Assembly (NCBI GenBank): GCA_003650975.1 | Contig: QMSU01000097.1 | Coordinates: forward strand, 1-5,260 | From: Thermoplasmata archaeon | Lineage (GTDB): Archaea; Thermoplasmatota; E2; UBA202; JdFR-43 | DNA length: 5,260 bases | Direction of reading: 5' to 3' | Shown: positions 1 to 4,962 of the stretch, piece by piece | How the letters are laid out: each line of letters starts with the position of its first letter | How positions within the stretch are numbered: position 1 is the first letter of the stretch | Notes under the pieces: model-generated | Databases searched by the model: none | What the model saw: the letters and a program-made list of their open reading frames with translations, nothing else | What the model was told of the DNA's origin: nothing | Translations under genes and position numbers: made by a program

Positions 1-708
1 CTCCATGGCACTGTTGCATGCCTCATAGAGAACCCCCTTCTGGAGGGGAGTGGCATTGGGAACGAGGTTGAGCAGGTCCTGGAATGAAAGGTTTGTCTCA
101 TCGAGATAGAGGGGTATGGCATCCCTGTTTTTGCTGCAGATGGGAGCAAACTCATAGACCTGCTTTGCATACCCTCTGGGTTTTACATCGAATCTGCGCA
201 TGAAAGACAATTCCTGCTTATCCAGATTCGGACGTCTCAATGACACATATTCACCATGGGGGTCTATGATAACCACAGGTATGTCTCTTTTCATGAATTC
301 CTCTATGACAACACCCATGACATAACTTTTGCCGCTTCCGCTCTTTGCAAGAATGCACAGATGCTTCTGGATGAGCACATCTGGCGAGAGAAACACCTTC
401 ACCCGTGTATCCTTGAGCAACCCGATGTAGATGCCATCCCGCTCAATACCAAGAATTTTTTTTGCAAACTCTTCTTCTGCACGATACACGGGACTTCCTA
501 TCTTAAAGGGACTTCTGGGCATGTACCGTCGGTTGGATGCTCCTATGATGTTTGCATAGACAAAAGTGCCGTTGCTCTGCTGTTTTATCTCCCATATCTG
601 GGCAAGAATGTCGCCAACCCTCACATAATCATGTTTTCTCACATCCTCTTTTGCTCTGAACACGAATGAAGAGGTGGTACTCTCTTTAATCTCTCCAATC
701 TCCTCCAT
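1..708 (-). CDS. HerA-like DUF87-family ATPase, C-terminus cut by window edge
   Basis: The 236 codons seen here are the N-terminal part of a HerA/FtsK-superfamily ATPase; the frame is open to the left edge. Residues about 3-100 look like the HAS-barrel domain that precedes the motor in this family. Walker A is AKSGSGKS at residues 121-128, with Ala at the first position, as I recall for many members. The strand VVIIDPHGEY (145-154) is the DPHGE signature of HerA-like proteins. The family forms hexameric rings that move DNA or other substrates using ATP; HerA proper works with NurA in end resection. No nurA, mre11 or rad50 is visible here, so this may be a paralogue rather than HerA itself. 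The ATG shares one base with the upstream PAC2 stop (TAATG), which implies translational coupling. The arginine finger and C-terminal domain lie outside the window. Confidence 0.88.
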   Translation of the reverse strand, partial: MEEIGEIKESTTSSFVFRAKEDVRKHDYVRVGDILAQIWEIKQQSNGTFVYANIIGASNRRYMPRSPFKIGSPVYRAEEEFAKKILGIERDGIYIGLLKDTRVKVFLSPDVLIQKHLCILAKSGSGKSYVMGVVIEEFMKRDIPVVIIDPHGEYVSLRRPNLDKQELSFMRRFDVKPRGYAKQVYEFAPICSKNRDAIPLYLDETNLSFQDLLNLVPNATPLQKGVLYEACNSAME

Positions 709-1481
709 TATCCGATATACCTCAAATCCTCAGATCCTTCCTTTTCCACCAGGGATTTTTCGATGTTCTTTATTTTGTCGGTAATCTTCTTTACCTCATC
801 TGCCTTTTCATCCAGTCCAGTGAGACTTATCTCCATGCCCAGCATCTTCGCCAGCACCTTTATCACCTCCCGCGCGGAATTTGGATCAACGATGTACCCG
901 GATGTTTCCCCCATCAGACAGACTCCCTTCATCCCCCTGAGCATCCCGATTCCGAGAAGAAGGCCCGATGCGCCTATGATGCCGCCGCCCTCCTCTTCCT
1001 TGAATATGACGCCGTGCCGGGTGATTTCATCCGCCAGCTCGGGGTGGGTTATGGCGCCTATCACGCGGGGTTGCTCGATTTCGATGCCCACGCCATAACC
1101 TCCCAGGGTGTATATCATTGTGACACCGAATTCCTCCGCAACATTCAGAAGTTCTTCGGCGAGTACATACTGCCCCCTCGAGGAGAGCCCCTGAAAATCG
1201 CCGGTGAGTATGATGACATCGTTTCCCTTTTTTGCCTTGTGGTAGTAGAGCTCGTTTTTCACGAGTTTTACGGTTCCGTCCTCCCTCACAAATACCTGCG
1301 GAGGGAAATCAGAAGAATAGATGTCCGCGAATTTTTTTGCCCCAAGCTCATCTATCAGGTGTTCCGCCGCCAGTTTCCCCACATTCCCGACGCCGGGCAA
1401 TCCCTCTATGAACACGGGATTTTTCAGTTTCGGTTTTTCAGAATACACCACCTTCACATCTCCAATCCTAAACTTTTCCAT
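708..1481 (-). CDS. PAC2-family protein (proteasome assembly chaperone-like)
   Basis: This 257-residue protein matches the archaeal PAC2 family (COG2047-like), related to eukaryotic proteasome assembly chaperones and archaeal PbaA/PbaB. Visible family features are GLPGVGNVGKLA at residues 27-38, TGDFQ at 93-97, GGYG at 127-130, GAITHP at 142-147, a glycine-rich GGGIIGASGLLLG at 165-177, and ETSGYIVDP at 192-200. Residues about 224-250 are a charged, probably coiled-coil tail. The C-terminus reads RYIG, so the Tyr is third from the end and there is no canonical C-terminal HbYX motif of the kind used to dock on proteasome rings. The start lies inside the 3' end of nop10 (14-nt overlap), preceded by GAGG about 7 nt upstream. 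The nop10-PAC2 neighbourhood is common in archaea. The proteasome role is inferred from the family, not shown here. Confidence 0.9.
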   Translation of the reverse strand: MEKFRIGDVKVVYSEKPKLKNPVFIEGLPGVGNVGKLAAEHLIDELGAKKFADIYSSDFPPQVFVREDGTVKLVKNELYYHKAKKGNDVIILTGDFQGLSSRGQYVLAEELLNVAEEFGVTMIYTLGGYGVGIEIEQPRVIGAITHPELADEITRHGVIFKEEEGGGIIGASGLLLGIGMLRGMKGVCLMGETSGYIVDPNSAREVIKVLAKMLGMEISLTGLDEKADEVKKITDKIKNIEKSLVEKEGSEDLRYIG

Positions 1482-1626
1482 TTTTATCCCTCTTCAACAT
1501 TCTCCGGTATTTTCCATATGGATCCTGAGGCGAGAAGCGGGGAGGTTCCTTTCTGCGCGCTGCTCCCCCGCACACGGGACATACTTCAGAAAGTGTGTAC
1601 CTTTTGCAGGCATCGCAGTATCTCAT
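1468..1626 (-). CDS. nop10: H/ACA ribonucleoprotein core protein Nop10
   Basis: This 52-residue protein is Nop10, which with Cbf5, Gar1 and L7Ae forms the archaeal H/ACA RNP for guided pseudouridylation of rRNA. It begins MRYCDACKRYTL and has a four-cysteine zinc ribbon (C4, C7, C16, C19, with CPVCG at 16-20). This is followed by the diagnostic PPRFSPQDPYGKYRR at residues 28-42, which forms the linker and helix that contact Cbf5. Length and order are typical of archaeal Nop10. Its ATG overlaps the aIF2-alpha TGA as ATGA, and its TAG lies inside the start of the PAC2 gene. It sits in the conserved archaeal order aIF2-alpha - nop10 - PAC2. The gene is very short and is easily skipped by automated calling. 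Confidence 0.95.
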   Translation of the reverse strand: MRYCDACKRYTLSEVCPVCGGAARRKEPPRFSPQDPYGKYRRMLKRDKNGKV

Positions 1627-2402
1627 TTTAAATCTCTCATGAATTTTCCTGAGCCGCCATGCTGGGTGATGTATTCGATGCTTTTGTCCAGCCGTCTCTT
1701 CAACTCCTTTTCCGCCGATTTGTAATCGGGTGCCTGCACCTCCACACGGTAAAGAGGGGCCGAGAGGTATTTCACCGTTATCTCTATCTCATCCTTCTTT
1801 CCCTCAATCATCCCAAGAGCTTTCTTGATATGGATGATACCGTCAGGTGTGGGGCATTTCATCTCCACGTATCCCTTTATTTCCACAAACGGGATGACGA
1901 TATTTTCCTTGGCTATCTCCACAAAGGCATCAATCCATCCGTTGCTGAATCCCTCCTCAATGAGCACGTGTTCATTTCTCGCAGTCTCTTCAAAGGCGCT
2001 GTAGAGGGTGCCGAATTTTCTGATAAGTTCATGACCGAACGCTTCGTAGCATTCCTCCAGACTCATGCCCGCCTTTTCGCCCACCATTTCCAGCAGTTTT
2101 TTCGCCTTCTGCTCGTTTTTCCACTGCTGTATCTTCTCCCTCTTCTGGTGGTCGTTCACCCTCTTGAGCGAAAGGTCAACATATCCCTTTGAGGGGTCCA
2201 CATCCATAACCTTGCACACAATGCGCTGTCCCTCGCGCACGTACTCTCTGATGTTTTTCACCCAGCCGGGGGCCACCTCCTTAATGTGGATGAATCCCCG
2301 TTTATTTGGGTATTCTTCAAGCTCCACAAAGGCACCAAAACCCTTTGCCTTGGACACGGTGCATACGACCAGCTCGCCCCGTTCTGGAAGTTCATTAAGC
2401 AT
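1623..2402 (-). CDS. eif2a: Translation initiation factor aIF2 subunit alpha
   Basis: This 259-residue protein is aIF2-alpha, part of the alpha-beta-gamma factor that brings initiator Met-tRNA to the small ribosomal subunit. Residues about 8-83 form an S1/OB domain (GELVVCTVSKAKGFGAFVEL, then RGFIHIKEVAPGWVKN and VDLSLKRV). A helical middle domain follows (about 85-170, with KAKKLLEMVGEKAGMSLEE at 99-117). The C-terminal alpha-beta domain is about 175-259 (PTPDGIIHIKKAL; LSAPLYRVEVQAPDYKSAEK), which contacts the gamma subunit. Length is normal for archaea. By eye, the loop matching the eukaryotic phospho-serine region reads VAPGWVKN with Pro45, so I see no obvious serine there. The ATG lies 8 nt inside the end of rps27e, with AGAGG about 9 nt upstream. 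Confidence 0.96.
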   Translation of the reverse strand: MLNELPERGELVVCTVSKAKGFGAFVELEEYPNKRGFIHIKEVAPGWVKNIREYVREGQRIVCKVMDVDPSKGYVDLSLKRVNDHQKREKIQQWKNEQKAKKLLEMVGEKAGMSLEECYEAFGHELIRKFGTLYSAFEETARNEHVLIEEGFSNGWIDAFVEIAKENIVIPFVEIKGYVEMKCPTPDGIIHIKKALGMIEGKKDEIEITVKYLSAPLYRVEVQAPDYKSAEKELKRRLDKSIEYITQHGGSGKFMRDLK

Positions 2403-2568
2403 GCGACAATTCCTCTGTTATCTCTCCCTTTATTTTTGCGGTTCCACCGGTCGGTTCGGCCAGCGTGGTGCCGCAGATGTGACATCTCACCTCGGTGCTT
2501 GCCCTGCTGAATACCACCTGTTCATTATCACAGTCCCTGCATTTTACCCGGTAAAACTGGGCTGGCAT
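2395..2568 (-). CDS. rps27e: Small subunit ribosomal protein eS27 (S27e)
   Basis: This 57-residue protein is archaeal eS27, a small-subunit zinc-ribbon protein. It shows MPAQFYRVKCRDCDNEQVVF, Cys pairs at 10/13 and 29/32, and the family signature CHICGTTLAEPTGG followed by a short KIKGEI strand. Length is normal for the family. I chose the ATG at 2568 because it gives the family N-terminus and has a strong GAGGTGA ribosome site 4 nt upstream. An in-frame ATG at 2637 would add 23 residues that resemble no S27e and lie inside rpl44e. The gene follows rpl44e by 4 nt and overlaps aIF2-alpha by 8 nt, the usual rpl44e-rps27e-aIF2-alpha order in archaea. Confidence 0.96.
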   Translation of the reverse strand: MPAQFYRVKCRDCDNEQVVFSRASTEVRCHICGTTLAEPTGGTAKIKGEITEELSHA

Positions 2569-2572
2569 GGCT

Positions 2573-2579
2573 TCACCTC
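2573..2579 (-). promoter_or_regulatory. Shine-Dalgarno site of rps27e containing the rpl44e stop codon
   Basis: Minus-strand GAGGTGA ends 4 nt before the rps27e ATG at 2568. Its last three bases, TGA, are the rpl44e stop codon, so a ribosome terminating on rpl44e sits on the next ribosome binding site. This decides the rps27e start over the upstream ATG at 2637. Confidence 0.8.
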
Positions 2580-2851
2580 TTGATTTCAAATTTTCGCGCC
2601 CGGATGCATTTTTTCTGGTGCGCCTTACCACATTCATTGCACCGGTATCGCAAAGAGATTCGTTTGGTAGGTTTTTCCCTTCCTTCTGGTTTTGGGCGGG
2701 GGTAACCGCCGTACCCTGCCGTCACCCGACGGAACCGCCGTTGCCCCCATTTGAGCTCGGAGGCCTTTTTTTTCTTCACCCGTTCCAGTGCGTGATCGGT
2801 ATGACGATGACAGTACGGGCAATATGTTTTTATTACCGATGGTCGAATCAT
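2573..2851 (-). CDS. rpl44e: Large subunit ribosomal protein eL42/L44e
   Basis: This 92-residue protein is archaeal L44e, a zinc-ribbon protein of the large subunit near the tRNA exit site. It shows [13 protein letters not shown] near the N-terminus, the invariant [20 protein letters not shown] at 35-54, and [15 protein letters not shown] at 68-81. Cysteines 11, 14, 71 and 74 form the zinc site. I chose the ATG at 2851 over the in-frame ATG at 2872. It gives the family N-terminus, and a TATA box is centred 25 nt upstream, which would put transcription initiation at or next to this ATG. The 2872 ATG lies inside the TATA region itself. No Shine-Dalgarno sequence is seen, as expected for a leaderless first gene. 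It heads the operon continuing through rps27e, aIF2-alpha, nop10, PAC2 and the HerA-like gene. Confidence 0.96.
   Translation of the reverse strand: MIRPSVIKTYCPYCHRHTDHALERVKKKKASELKWGQRRFRRVTAGYGGYPRPKPEGREKPTKRISLRYRCNECGKAHQKKCIRARKFEIKR
2836..2847 (+). repeat. 12-bp direct repeat CCGATGGTCGAA, copy 1
   Basis: CCGATGGTCGAA occurs here and again, exactly, at 2938-2949, in the same orientation and 102 bp apart. This copy covers codons 2-5 of rpl44e and therefore lies just downstream of the predicted rpl44e transcription start. The other copy is upstream of the DUF504 promoter. An exact 12-mer pair this close is unlikely by chance, but no function is shown. Confidence 0.6.
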
Positions 2852-2871
2852 GACATGAGAATGAACAGCCA

Positions 2872-2881
2872 TATATAAAAA
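2872..2881 (-). promoter_or_regulatory. TATA box of the rpl44e operon (leaderless)
   Basis: Minus-strand TTTTTATATA (2881 to 2872) is a canonical archaeal TATA box centred about 25 nt before the rpl44e ATG at 2851. The spacing predicts a transcript starting at the ATG itself. The upstream ACCACC is a poor match to the purine-rich BRE consensus. Confidence 0.75.
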
Positions 2882-2921
2882 TGGTGGTTCTCGCCTACTG
2901 GAGTGAAATGGGATACCACCA
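2882..2921. repeat. 7-bp inverted repeat in divergent promoter region
   Basis: TGGTGGT at 2882-2888 and ACCACCA at 2915-2921 are perfect inverted repeats separated by 26 nt. They lie between the TATA box of rpl44e and that of the DUF504 gene, and the first arm abuts the rpl44e TATA box at its BRE position. It could be an operator or a chance pairing; the arms are short. Confidence 0.35.
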
Positions 2922-2937
2922 AAGAATTCGAACGGCT

Positions 2938-2949
2938 CCGATGGTCGAA
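2938..2949 (+). repeat. 12-bp direct repeat CCGATGGTCGAA, copy 2
   Basis: This is the second exact copy of the 12-mer at 2836-2847. It ends 13 nt before the likely TATA box of the plus-strand DUF504 gene. With the other copy inside the start of rpl44e, the pair brackets the divergent promoter region, a layout that would suit a shared regulator. Confidence 0.6.
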
Positions 2950-2962
2950 GAAAACCATCAAC

Positions 2963-2970
2963 TTAAAAAT
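2963..2970 (+). promoter_or_regulatory. Likely TATA box of the DUF504 gene (leaderless)
   Basis: TTAAAAAT on the plus strand is centred about 25 nt before the ATG at 2991, the same spacing seen at the rpl44e and rpoE' promoters. It supports a leaderless transcript from 2991 and argues against the in-frame ATG at 2973, which would be upstream of the predicted start. Confidence 0.55.
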
Positions 2971-2990
2971 GCATGACAGTTAAATTACTC

Positions 2991-3224
2991 ATGAATACTG
3001 TTTCCCTCCTCAACAAACTGAAGTGGGACTCACGGTACGATTTTTCGAAGGTGAGGGTATGGTATGTCAGCCGTGGAGAACCGGATGACATGGCATTTGT
3101 TGACGGTGATGATATCCACGTTATCGGGCGTGCATTCCTGGAAACGGCAAGGGGCTATGTCCCGCATCACAGGATAGTAAAAATAGAATACGAAGGGCAG
3201 GAGATATTCAAACTTTCTTCTTGA
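2991..3224 (+). CDS. DUF504/UPF0248 (MJ1316-domain) protein
   Basis: This 77-residue protein matches the DUF504/UPF0248 family, whose Pfam name is the MJ1316 RNA cyclic group end recognition domain. Family features are LNKLKWD at 7-13, a VSRGEPDD segment at 26-33 with the conserved Arg-Gly, and [13 protein letters not shown] at 57-69, matching the typical P-x-HRI-x-x-I strand. The family is proposed from comparative genomics to bind processed RNA ends in RNA repair or processing; that role is a prediction. The ATG at 2991 is preferred over 2973 because the TATA box fits it and the family begins near the LNxxxWD segment. It is the only confident plus-strand gene, divergent from rpl44e and convergent with rps27ae, which it overlaps by 17 bp at its 3' end. 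Confidence 0.85.
   Translation: MNTVSLLNKLKWDSRYDFSKVRVWYVSRGEPDDMAFVDGDDIHVIGRAFLETARGYVPHHRIVKIEYEGQEIFKLSS
3178..3184 (-). terminator. Possible T-rich terminator of the rpoE'-rps27ae operon
   Basis: Minus-strand ATTTTTA lies about 24 nt past the rps27ae stop. Archaeal RNA polymerase can terminate on short T-runs without a hairpin. The site lies inside the coding part of the convergent DUF504 gene, so the run may simply be Lys/Ile codons there. Weak call. Confidence 0.25.
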
Positions 3225-3363
3225 ATTCTGTGTAGCCGCATTTTCCGCAGCTCACCCTGTCACCGTGCTCCGCCATGAATACACCCGGTCCGCACTTGGG
3301 GCATTCCATGCGCTTTCTCACCACTTTCCCGTCGGCGACTTCATACAGTTCCCGTTTGTTCAT
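3208..3363 (-). CDS. rps27ae: Small subunit ribosomal protein eS31 (S27ae)
   Basis: This 51-residue protein is archaeal S27ae, the ribosomal part that is fused to ubiquitin in eukaryotes and stands alone here. It reads [19 protein letters not shown], then [20 protein letters not shown] and [11 protein letters not shown]. Zinc cysteines are at 21, 24, 39 and 42, and the [13 protein letters not shown] motif is diagnostic. Its ATG overlaps the rps24e stop as ATGA, with GGGTGA 6 nt upstream. It is the last gene of the rpoE'-spt4-DUF359-rps24e-rps27ae string. Its TGA lies 17 bp inside the 3' end of the oppositely oriented DUF504 gene. kae1, a frequent next gene in other archaea, is absent. Confidence 0.95.
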   Translation of the reverse strand: MNKRELYEVADGKVVRKRMECPKCGPGVFMAEHGDRVSCGKCGYTEFKKKV

Positions 3364-3716
3364 TCCTGCTCACCCCCTTCTTCCGTCTTCTCCTCTTTCT
3401 TTTCTTCTGCCTCGGGTGCCTTCTCTTTCTTCTCCTCTTTCTTGCCAGACTGGGCCCGCTTCAGTACATACGCCCGTTCCACCTTCCGCGCCACTTCTTC
3501 TGACGGATAGACCTTGGCATAGATGCGTGCTCTCTGCGTACCAAAAAAGGGTCGTATCTCCTGGATGACGATGTAACCTCCCACGCCGAGGCTGTTTTTG
3601 AGAGTCTCCTTCACCTTCTTCCGAGTGGGTGTTGTTCCCTCGTATACCGCTATGCAGCGGATTTCTTCCCGTTCAAGCAGTTTGTTTTCCCTTCTGCTCT
3701 CAATCTCAATTTCCAT
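3360..3716 (-). CDS. rps24e: Small subunit ribosomal protein eS24 (S24e)
   Basis: This 118-residue protein is archaeal S24e. The core (about 1-90) has [19 protein letters not shown], the conserved [12 protein letters not shown] at 28-39 and [18 protein letters not shown] at 57-74, ending [11 protein letters not shown]. The last about 28 residues are a K/E-rich, low-complexity, probably disordered tail that makes the protein longer than the roughly 100 residues usual in archaea. The tail is coded by a nearly pure purine tract (about 3375-3445). The start is 1 nt after the stop of the DUF359 kinase (TAAAATG), with GAGGG just upstream. The stop overlaps the rps27ae start as ATGA. Confidence 0.95.
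   Translation of the reverse strand: MEIEIESRRENKLLEREEIRCIAVYEGTTPTRKKVKETLKNSLGVGGYIVIQEIRPFFGTQRARIYAKVYPSEEVARKVERAYVLKRAQSGKKEEKKEKAPEAEEKKEEKTEEGGEQE
3370..3375 (-). promoter_or_regulatory. Shine-Dalgarno site of rps27ae
   Basis: Minus-strand GGGTGA lies 6 nt before the rps27ae ATG at 3363, within the last codons of rps24e. It supports the start chosen for this very short gene. Confidence 0.7.
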
Positions 3717-3717
3717 T

Positions 3718-4197
3718 TTATCCCTCTATTTCCTTCAGGAATTCTCCTACCTTTCTTCTTTCGTCGAGTCCCACGTCAACCACCACCATCCCGTGAGAGG
3801 GAAGGCCGTAGATCACCGTGGTGTTTTCTGGTGCGAGATATATTGCCGGCAGTGCCGCCAGGTCTTCCTCTCCGTCCACCTCGATCAGCGTTTTTTTTCC
3901 GGAAGCATACGCCGTGGCAACGGCATTCCAGAGCTCCCAGGTTATCATGCCGGCCGGATTCTGCACATGCAGTATTTCCTCTGCATGAAATCGCTGGCCT
4001 TTATATTCCTTTCTCTCGATTTTATAGTCCACCACCGCCACATCCGGCTCAATGCCCGCTTCCTTCAGCGTCATGGTCACCATATCGCCCACTGAGACCA
4101 CTCTTTCCGAGAGCTCGTTTTTGTGAATCTTCCTCACCACCCTTCCCAGAGGTTTTTTGAGTTCATCTCTTCTGGAGTTGGGAAGCACATACATCAT
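3718..4197 (-). CDS. GTP-dependent dephospho-CoA kinase (DUF359 family)
   Basis: This 159-residue protein matches DUF359 (COG1909), shown in Thermococcus to be the archaeal GTP-dependent dephospho-CoA kinase, the last step of CoA synthesis. Motifs seen are VSVGDMVT at 34-41, VAVVDYKIER at 53-62, VQNPAGMIT at 78-86, VDGEEDLAALPAIYLAP at 107-123 and YGLPSHGMVVVDV at 130-142. Length is about normal for the family. The end of spt4 reads CGATGATG, so either ATG (4197 or 4194) could serve. I chose 4197, giving the ATGA overlap seen elsewhere in this operon. The frame stays open back to 4380, but that part is the other-frame shadow of spt4 and gives a sequence unlike the family. A CoA enzyme inside a transcription/ribosome operon is a recurrent archaeal arrangement. 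Confidence 0.92.
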   Translation of the reverse strand: MMYVLPNSRRDELKKPLGRVVRKIHKNELSERVVSVGDMVTMTLKEAGIEPDVAVVDYKIERKEYKGQRFHAEEILHVQNPAGMITWELWNAVATAYASGKKTLIEVDGEEDLAALPAIYLAPENTTVIYGLPSHGMVVVDVGLDERRKVGEFLKEIEG

Positions 4198-4370
4198 CGA
4201 ACCTTCAATGCGTATTTCCCGGGCATCTTTAATTTCATCTGCCGTGCTATCTGCGAGTTGACAGGATCTATGATCACCATGTAGCCCTGCCAGTGCTCTG
4301 AGGTTGCCTCCCCGCAGTAGGGGCAGGTGCTCCGGGTGGTGAGTATGTGGCATTTTCTGCATGCCCTCAT
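4194..4370 (-). CDS. spt4: Transcription elongation factor Spt4 (RpoE'')
   Basis: This 58-residue protein is archaeal Spt4, which pairs with Spt5 on the RNA polymerase clamp to raise processivity. It reads MRACRKCHILTT, with a four-cysteine zinc site (4, 7, 16, 19; CPYCG at 16-20). The family-defining stretch WQGYMVIIDPVNSQIA is at 27-42 and PGKYALKVR closes the protein at 50-58. Length is typical. The start is set by a GAGGTGA ribosome site 6 nt upstream and by the ATGA overlap with the rpoE' stop. The 3' end overlaps the DUF359 kinase start. rpoE'-spt4 adjacency is standard in archaea. The gene is easily hidden because the kinase frame is open across it. Confidence 0.95.
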   Translation of the reverse strand: MRACRKCHILTTRSTCPYCGEATSEHWQGYMVIIDPVNSQIARQMKLKMPGKYALKVR

Positions 4371-4912
4371 TGTGTTTCACCTCTTCTCCATTCCTCCTTT
4401 CCCAGCCCGGGCTGCCGCATGGTAAGTCCTATCTTGCTCTCTCTCGGGTTCATCTCATTCAGTGAGACGGTCACGATTCTCACCCTCACCTTGTCGCCCA
4501 CCTTGAGCACCCTCTTTTTCTCCTTTCCCTCCATCCGCTTGTTGTCCACATCAATGACGACCTTATCATCCATGATCTGGCTCTTGTGAACGAGGGCGTC
4601 GAGGGGGCCGATGTGGCAGAAGGCGCCGAATTCCACCACATCACACACGATGGCATCCAGCACCTCATGCATCTCAGGCTTGAACGTTATCGCCTCGAAT
4701 TCCACATGCTGGTAAATGGCACCATCGCCATGAAGGATGTATCCCTCCCCCAGCCGCTTCACATTGCGGGCAACCACAATGATACCGTGTTCCTTGTCCA
4801 TGGTTCCCTCGAATGTTTCCCTGACAATGTGCTCGCTCACCTCATCAAGATCTTCTCCAATGTAGGAGGGGGGAATGCGGATGGTGTTTTCCATATTCAC
4901 CAAATAATACAT
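4367..4912 (-). CDS. rpoE: DNA-directed RNA polymerase subunit Rpo7 (RpoE')
   Basis: This 181-residue protein is Rpo7/E', the archaeal counterpart of eukaryotic RPB7, which with Rpo4 forms the polymerase stalk. The N-terminal tip domain (about 1-80) has the conserved NTIRIPPSYIGE at 9-20, EGYILHGDGAIY at 56-67 and VEFEAITFKPE at 70-80. The C-terminal S1/OB domain (about 82-170) has VEFGAFCHIGPLDALVHKSQ at 93-112, DDKVVIDVDNK, a GDKVRVRIVTVS strand at 139-150 and SKIGLTMRQPGLGKEEW at 159-175. Length is normal. It is the first gene of its operon; a TATA box centred 25 nt before the ATG predicts a leaderless mRNA, and no Shine-Dalgarno sequence is seen. The stop overlaps the spt4 start. Confidence 0.97.
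   Translation of the reverse strand: MYYLVNMENTIRIPPSYIGEDLDEVSEHIVRETFEGTMDKEHGIIVVARNVKRLGEGYILHGDGAIYQHVEFEAITFKPEMHEVLDAIVCDVVEFGAFCHIGPLDALVHKSQIMDDKVVIDVDNKRMEGKEKKRVLKVGDKVRVRIVTVSLNEMNPRESKIGLTMRQPGLGKEEWRRGETQ
4377..4383 (-). promoter_or_regulatory. Shine-Dalgarno site of spt4
   Basis: Minus-strand GAGGTGA lies 6 nt before the spt4 ATG at 4370, inside the last codons of rpoE'. It supports translation of spt4 in its own frame rather than an N-terminally extended kinase starting at 4380. Confidence 0.75.
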
Positions 4913-4933
4913 GCGTTGGAATTGTGCTCCTGC

Positions 4934-4950
4934 TTATAAATATTTTTAAT
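4934..4950 (-). promoter_or_regulatory. rpoE' promoter (BRE + TATA), possibly bidirectional
   Basis: On the minus strand an A-rich BRE-like ATTAAAAAT is followed by TTTATAA (4940 to 4934), centred 25 nt before the rpoE' ATG. On the plus strand the same bases read TTATAAATA, centred 25 nt before an ATG at 4963. The better BRE faces rpoE', so rpoE' is the favoured direction. Confidence 0.75.
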
Positions 4951-4962
4951 TGCGCAGCAAAA

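Noticed and set aside
256..669. A 137-codon plus-strand open frame
   Set aside because: It is antisense to the HerA-like ATPase, which has Walker A and DPHGE motifs.
1014..1631. A 205-codon plus-strand open frame
   Set aside because: It is antisense to the clear PAC2 and nop10 genes, has no family resemblance and is explained by codon bias on the other strand.
1659..2192. A 177-codon plus-strand open frame
   Set aside because: It is antisense to aIF2-alpha and Phe/Leu/His-rich, as expected for a shadow of a Lys/Glu-rich gene.
2569..2637. Longer rps27e from an ATG at 2637
   Set aside because: It lies within rpl44e, adds non-family residues, and the GAGGTGA site points to the ATG at 2568.
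2852..2872. Longer rpl44e from an ATG at 2872
   Set aside because: That ATG overlaps the TATA box; the family N-terminus and promoter spacing favour 2851.
2884..2962. A C/D-box or other small RNA between rpl44e and the DUF504 gene
   Set aside because: I looked for C (RTGATGA) and D (CTGA) boxes in proper order and for a long stem; none is present beyond the short repeats listed.
2973..2990. Longer DUF504 protein from an ATG at 2973
   Set aside because: It is too close to the TATA motif to be transcribed from it; the start at 2991 fits both promoter and family.
4198..4380. N-terminal extension of the DUF359 kinase from an ATG at 4380
   Set aside because: The added 61 residues are His- and Leu-rich and match no DUF359 member. 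The same DNA encodes Spt4 in another frame with a strong ribosome site.
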